This document shows positions 20,900 to 24,375 of a stretch of DNA of 24,375 nt, piece after piece. Below the pieces are notes generated by a model. It worked only from the letters and a program-made list of their open reading frames with translations, was not told the origin of the DNA and did no database searches. The DNA is taken from the IMG/VR virus record IMGVR_UViG_3300031999_003367, positions 1-24,375 of that record; one strand, given 5' to 3'. The stretch's first letter is position 1, and the number at the start of each line of letters is the position of its first letter. A program made the translations under genes and the position numbers. This DNA is from a virus.

Positions 20900-23515
20900 A
20901 TGACTGTCGGCCCACAATTCGCAACGCGGAACGAGCTTGAACAACTGCGGCGTAAAATAACGCCGGCAATCTCCGGCAAGAACCTCATCTCGGTGAATGA
21001 GTATGATCTCATTGCTCCGCCCATCGCCTTCTTGAACTTGACGGATGTTCCGGTATCCTATGCGGCGGCGGGGAACTGGGTGGTGCGGGTCAAGAGCACG
21101 GTTGATGCGCTGGAGTTCGCAGACTTGAAGGGGACGACGAATCAGGTCACGGTGACGGAGAACGCGGCTGACTTTACGCTGTCGCTCCCGCAGGATATCC
21201 ACACCGGGGCATCGCCGACGTTCGTGACGGCTAAGCTGTCGGCCCTAACCGATGGTTATGTTCCTTATCACGTTTCCGATGCGGTCGGACTGGCAGATAG
21301 TCCTATGTATACGGATGGAATATCCGTCGTCACTATTAGAAACGATACGGATTCTGTAGTGGACCCGGTTCTCCAGTTCGCGCTCGGAGCCACACCAGTG
21401 GTCAAATATACGATGGGCGTGGACGATAGTGATAGCGACAATGCTTTTCGTTTGGACAAGGGTGCATCACTAGGGACAGAAGTTGTCCTCTATTCTGGGA
21501 ATACGAATACATTATTGGGTGAGGGGATTTGTTCGGGCGCGGGAGCTGATCCATCAGCCATGACGAATAGCGTCATCGTCGGCGATGATGCCGCTCGCCT
21601 TGCCGCTGGATACTGGGAAGATAATGTCCTCATCGGCTCGCAAGTCGGATACAACGTCCGGGATTGGTATACAACGAGTACCGAAGATGGTATTTATGAT
21701 TCAACAATTATCGGTCCGTATGCCGCAAAAGGACTCGCCGCTACAGTCTTCAGCCTGAACAATGTTATTGCCATCGGATACGCCACAATTGGGGAGGCGC
21801 AGGGATATCTTATAAGCGACATTTTTATCGGGGACCATGCGGGTTATAGCATTGATACTTCTGCCCAATCGTATGGGGTTTGTGGCGCAATAGTTATAGG
21901 TGGCTATGCATTTTCGTCATTCACGCCTACCGGTAACAACGAGGGCGAGGTAGTCGCTATCGGATATAGCGCACTTCGCAATTATGTTGATGATCTTATA
22001 GAAAACGATACGCAAATCATCGCAATAGGCAATGATTCTTTCCATGACCTAAAATATGGAACCGGAAATATCGGCATAGGTCCCAATGCTTTTTATGATG
22101 GGGGAACAATCGATGTCTCCGGTGGAACCGCAGGCATAAATTATTGTACGGGGGTTGGAGCCTATACGGGGACTGACCAAAATACTCCAGTAGATGGCCT
22201 ATGCTTTTTTGGCTATTCTACGGGAGGAGATACGGGAAGATACGGATATACGCAAGGAGATGTTATTGCGATTGGCCGCGAGGCATTACATATCATTGAC
22301 GTTTCCGGAACTCCATATTTCACTACCGAAAAAGGCTCCATCTATATCGGTTCTTACTCGGGATGGGATGTTACGAATATTGTGCCACCGGCCACGGGGC
22401 CGACAGGAGTCAAGGCGGCGGGGGCCGGGCTGGAAATCGGCAATTATAGATACCGAGTTTCCTTCGTTCTGGACGGCAAGGAAACGATGCTCGGGGCGGC
22501 ATCGGCTTCAAATATAGCCACGACCGCCGGGAATCTCATCATCAACGTCGCCGCCATCCCCGTTTATTCCGGCCCGAGAATCTGCACGGCCAGAAAACTC
22601 TACCGCTCCAAGGTCGGAGGCTCGCTTTACCTGCCATACTATTTTGTTGCCACCATCGGTGATAATTCAACGGTAATCTATGCCGATTCCACGCCGGATG
22701 CCAGCCTTACCGTGGTTGGCCCATCGACAAGTTATTCCATCGCTCTTGGATATGGGGCGAAGGTTTGGGCGGCCAACCAGCTGGTTATCGGCGGGGATAC
22801 GGGCGGATATATAGACGATATTTATCTAGGCAACGGAATCGTCAATGCAACGCCGGTCGATGTCACGATCAATGCGTCGGGCGGAGTCGGGACAAATATC
22901 GCCGCCGCCGATTTGATCTTGGCCGGGGGAAGAGCTACGGGGAGTGCCGCTTCCGGCGACATTATCTTTAAGACGGGAACAGTAGGCGCAGGTGGGACGG
23001 CTCTTCAGGTACTTGCCGAGCGGTTCAAAATTCAGGCTGGAACTGCCGGGGCGATTACAAGTTATCCCATTAGTTTATTAAACGTGGCGACTCCGGGAGT
23101 AGTAACAGATGGTTTCGCCGCTTATTCAGCGGACGCGGGCGGCATCGGCGGTCACGCAGCACCGCATTGGATAGGCGAGGCCGGGGGCATTGCGTCACTC
23201 GAATGCGGGGGCGGGACGGTTAACGAGTATCGCTATTATGCAGACCTTGCCAACGACGCCATCCTGACGCTCCCGTTCTCCATCACAAGTTCAGCTCGCG
23301 GGTTCATCGCCGCCGGAGACAATGAAGAGCGGACGGATTTCTGGGTCGATAACGACGGCGACGTAACGCTTGTCAATAACTCCACCAACGTTGTAGCCAA
23401 TGCCGATACGGACGACAAACTCTGCATCGGGACTGCGGCGGCGCAGGAACCTTTGCAGATAAAGAATCGACTCAATGCCACGAAGAAAATCTTCTTAGTC
23501 ATCTGGTATAATTAA
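20900..23515 (+). CDS. Tail fibre / spike protein with YadA-head-like beta-roll repeats and an Fn3-like domain
   Basis: The 871-residue fibre begins with MTVGPQFATRNELEQLRRKI, a short helix suitable for trimer formation and tail attachment. SLPQDIHTGASPTFVTAKLS (about 95-115) is a motif common in phage tail fibres. From about residue 220 to 495 many short units have the form [N/S/D]-x-[V/I]-x-I-G-x-x-[A/S]: VVAIGYSALR, IIAIGNDSF, NIGIGPNAF, VIAIGREAL, SIYIGSYSG. These match the left-handed beta-roll of YadA-type adhesin heads. About residues 496-610 form an Fn3-like domain (GNYRYRVSFVLDGKETMLGA; ARKLYRSKVGG). Then comes SIALGYGAKV, followed by a C-terminal beta region ending KIFLVIWYN. It probably binds a host receptor. 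Confidence 0.85.
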   Translation: MTVGPQFATRNELEQLRRKITPAISGKNLISVNEYDLIAPPIAFLNLTDVPVSYAAAGNWVVRVKSTVDALEFADLKGTTNQVTVTENAADFTLSLPQDIHTGASPTFVTAKLSALTDGYVPYHVSDAVGLADSPMYTDGISVVTIRNDTDSVVDPVLQFALGATPVVKYTMGVDDSDSDNAFRLDKGASLGTEVVLYSGNTNTLLGEGICSGAGADPSAMTNSVIVGDDAARLAAGYWEDNVLIGSQVGYNVRDWYTTSTEDGIYDSTIIGPYAAKGLAATVFSLNNVIAIGYATIGEAQGYLISDIFIGDHAGYSIDTSAQSYGVCGAIVIGGYAFSSFTPTGNNEGEVVAIGYSALRNYVDDLIENDTQIIAIGNDSFHDLKYGTGNIGIGPNAFYDGGTIDVSGGTAGINYCTGVGAYTGTDQNTPVDGLCFFGYSTGGDTGRYGYTQGDVIAIGREALHIIDVSGTPYFTTEKGSIYIGSYSGWDVTNIVPPATGPTGVKAAGAGLEIGNYRYRVSFVLDGKETMLGAASASNIATTAGNLIINVAAIPVYSGPRICTARKLYRSKVGGSLYLPYYFVATIGDNSTVIYADSTPDASLTVVGPSTSYSIALGYGAKVWAANQLVIGGDTGGYIDDIYLGNGIVNATPVDVTINASGGVGTNIAAADLILAGGRATGSAASGDIIFKTGTVGAGGTALQVLAERFKIQAGTAGAITSYPISLLNVATPGVVTDGFAAYSADAGGIGGHAAPHWIGEAGGIASLECGGGTVNEYRYYADLANDAILTLPFSITSSARGFIAAGDNEERTDFWVDNDGDVTLVNNSTNVVANADTDDKLCIGTAAAQEPLQIKNRLNATKKIFLVIWYN

Positions 23516-23534
23516 TATAGGGAGATATGACGAT

Positions 23535-23756
23535 ATGATCAAATGCCTTCCCGGCTGGCTGAATTTCATCCTGCTGTGGGTTTTCTATTTCGGCATCGGC
23601 ATCTTACTCGACCTTATCTGCGGCTGGCATACGGATAAAAGGTTTATCGGGTTTATGTGCGCCTTTTATAGTGGCGGATATCTCGCAAAATACCGTGCCT
23701 ACAAATCAAAACTATTGCCCGATGGAACCATCGAAACTACATATAGATTTTGGTAG
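23535..23756 (+). CDS. Small membrane protein (holin candidate or unknown)
   Basis: The 73-residue protein has a hydrophobic N-terminal stretch, LNFILLWVFYFGIGILLDLI (about 9-28), and a second, shorter hydrophobic region, FIGFMCAFYSGGYLAKY (about 37-53), followed by a charged tail. Two membrane segments and its small size fit a class II holin or another small inner-membrane protein, but composition alone is weak evidence. A GGGAG-like site (23520-23524) lies upstream, and an AGGAGGA site for the next gene starts at its stop codon. It lies between the fibre and a glycoside-hydrolase-like gene, where some phages put lysis or host-interaction genes. Role not established. Confidence 0.6.
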   Translation: MIKCLPGWLNFILLWVFYFGIGILLDLICGWHTDKRFIGFMCAFYSGGYLAKYRAYKSKLLPDGTIETTYRFW

Positions 23757-23765
23757 GAGGAGATC

Positions 23766-24375
23766 ATGTTTCAGGATGACAGATGCGGTATTGGTTGGGG
23801 CCGTTTTGTCCCGATGTCTCCATTGAACTTCGGCTCATTCGACGGGGTAAAGTTTACCCTGGATGAGACCGGCTTGGGCAAGGAATTCCATGCCGTATCC
23901 AATGCGGGGGCTAATTTCGTCCGCGTTTTTCCGGCGGATGTTTGGGCTAATTATAGGAGCAAGAAAGAAGTGTTCCAACCTTACGTCCTCGATATATCGC
24001 GGAATAAGTGGGACCTGTCGGCATTCAATTCCCAATATTTCCCTATCATGCGCCGGATATTCGAGCTGGCGAATGGGGTCAATATGTCCGTGATGTTTGA
24101 CCTATTTGACAACTGCCAATTCCACGGAACCTACAAGAAATGGTCACCCTGGTGTAACAATGTACAGGGCATCTTGCGGCCCGAGGAAAAAGCCGCCGAT
24201 AAATACACGAAGGTGTGGATCACCAAGTGCCTCGCGGAGTTCAAAAGTTTCGACGTGGTTTGGTCGCTCGGCAACGAGATGGTCTATTCCGGTTTCCCCG
24301 ACTTCGTGGCGCGGGTCGTTTGCCCGTTCATTCGGGCCAAGAAGTTCGCCTTCAAACGGCTGGTCGTCGGAGCAG
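23766..24375 (+). CDS. Glycoside-hydrolase-like TIM-barrel protein (GH5-like), N-terminal part
   Basis: The frame starts at ATG 23766, four bases after an AGGAGGA site at 23756-23762, and continues through the window end, so 203 residues of a larger protein are visible. The sequence has a TIM-barrel rhythm: VSNAGANFVRVFPADVWANY (residues 44-63, strand 2 and its loop), FPIMRRIFELANGVNMSVMF ('helix then strand' with DLFDNC), and VVWSLGNEMVYSGFPDF, in which the W-S-L-G-N-E at 166-171 is the typical acid/base Asn-Glu of clan A glycoside hydrolases such as GH5. The nucleophile Glu would lie beyond the window. Candidate roles are capsular polysaccharide degradation at the tail or cell-wall attack. 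No signal peptide is seen. Confidence 0.75.
   Translation, partial: MFQDDRCGIGWGRFVPMSPLNFGSFDGVKFTLDETGLGKEFHAVSNAGANFVRVFPADVWANYRSKKEVFQPYVLDISRNKWDLSAFNSQYFPIMRRIFELANGVNMSVMFDLFDNCQFHGTYKKWSPWCNNVQGILRPEEKAADKYTKVWITKCLAEFKSFDVVWSLGNEMVYSGFPDFVARVVCPFIRAKKFAFKRLVVGA

Noticed and set aside
20900-23515. Diversity-generating retroelement target in the fibre
   Set aside because: No reverse transcriptase, template repeat or adenine-rich variable repeat was noticed in the window.
1-24375. tRNA genes, CRISPR arrays, insertion sequences and attachment sites
   Set aside because: Read for by eye and none seen; coding density leaves little room, and the longest gap is 124 bases.

Overview
This window is part of the late (structural) region of a tailed double-stranded DNA phage or prophage, most likely with a long non-contractile (siphovirus-type) tail. 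All supported genes lie on the + strand, tightly packed and often overlapping by a few bases. Head-tail connectors, tail completion proteins, tail tube, frameshifted tail chaperone, tape measure, tail tip and fibre come in the usual order. No host marker, integrase, tRNA or attachment site is visible, so host and lifestyle cannot be named. Start sites often follow AGGAG-like ribosome binding sites, which fits a bacterial host.

Layout. 1-999: end of an Ig/carboxypeptidase-regulatory-like protein and three small proteins, one built of five nine-residue repeats. 1012-3229: gp6-like connector, two small proteins of unknown function, head-tail joining protein and HK97 gp10-like protein. 3226-13111: a block of about 9.9 kb of sugar-modifying genes. 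13121-17621: tail terminator (DUF3168-like), tail tube followed by a strong intrinsic terminator, tail chaperone with a -1 frameshift signal, tape measure. 17621-23515: three tail-tip/baseplate-type proteins and a long fibre with YadA-head-like repeats. 23535-24375: a small membrane protein and the start of a glycoside-hydrolase-like TIM barrel that runs off the window.

The main discovery is the sugar block. It sits between two morphogenesis genes that are normally neighbours (gp10-like and DUF3168-like). It encodes a DegT-type PLP aminotransferase, a GNAT acetyltransferase, five stand-alone GT2 glycosyltransferases, three SAM-methyltransferase-like proteins, and an 861-residue protein that reads GT2 - LicD/fukutin-type transferase - HxGH cytidylyltransferase - GT2. 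This looks like a self-contained pathway that could make an amino sugar, build and methylate a short glycan, and cap it with a CDP-activated phospho-group. The simplest idea is decoration of the virion, perhaps the tail, during assembly; modification of host surface glycans is the main alternative. Both are inferences from gene content and position.

The tail chaperone carries a textbook -1 frameshift signal: A AAA AAC, a 6-base spacer and a stem-loop. It would fuse gpG to a second reading frame that has no plausible start codon of its own covering its conserved part.
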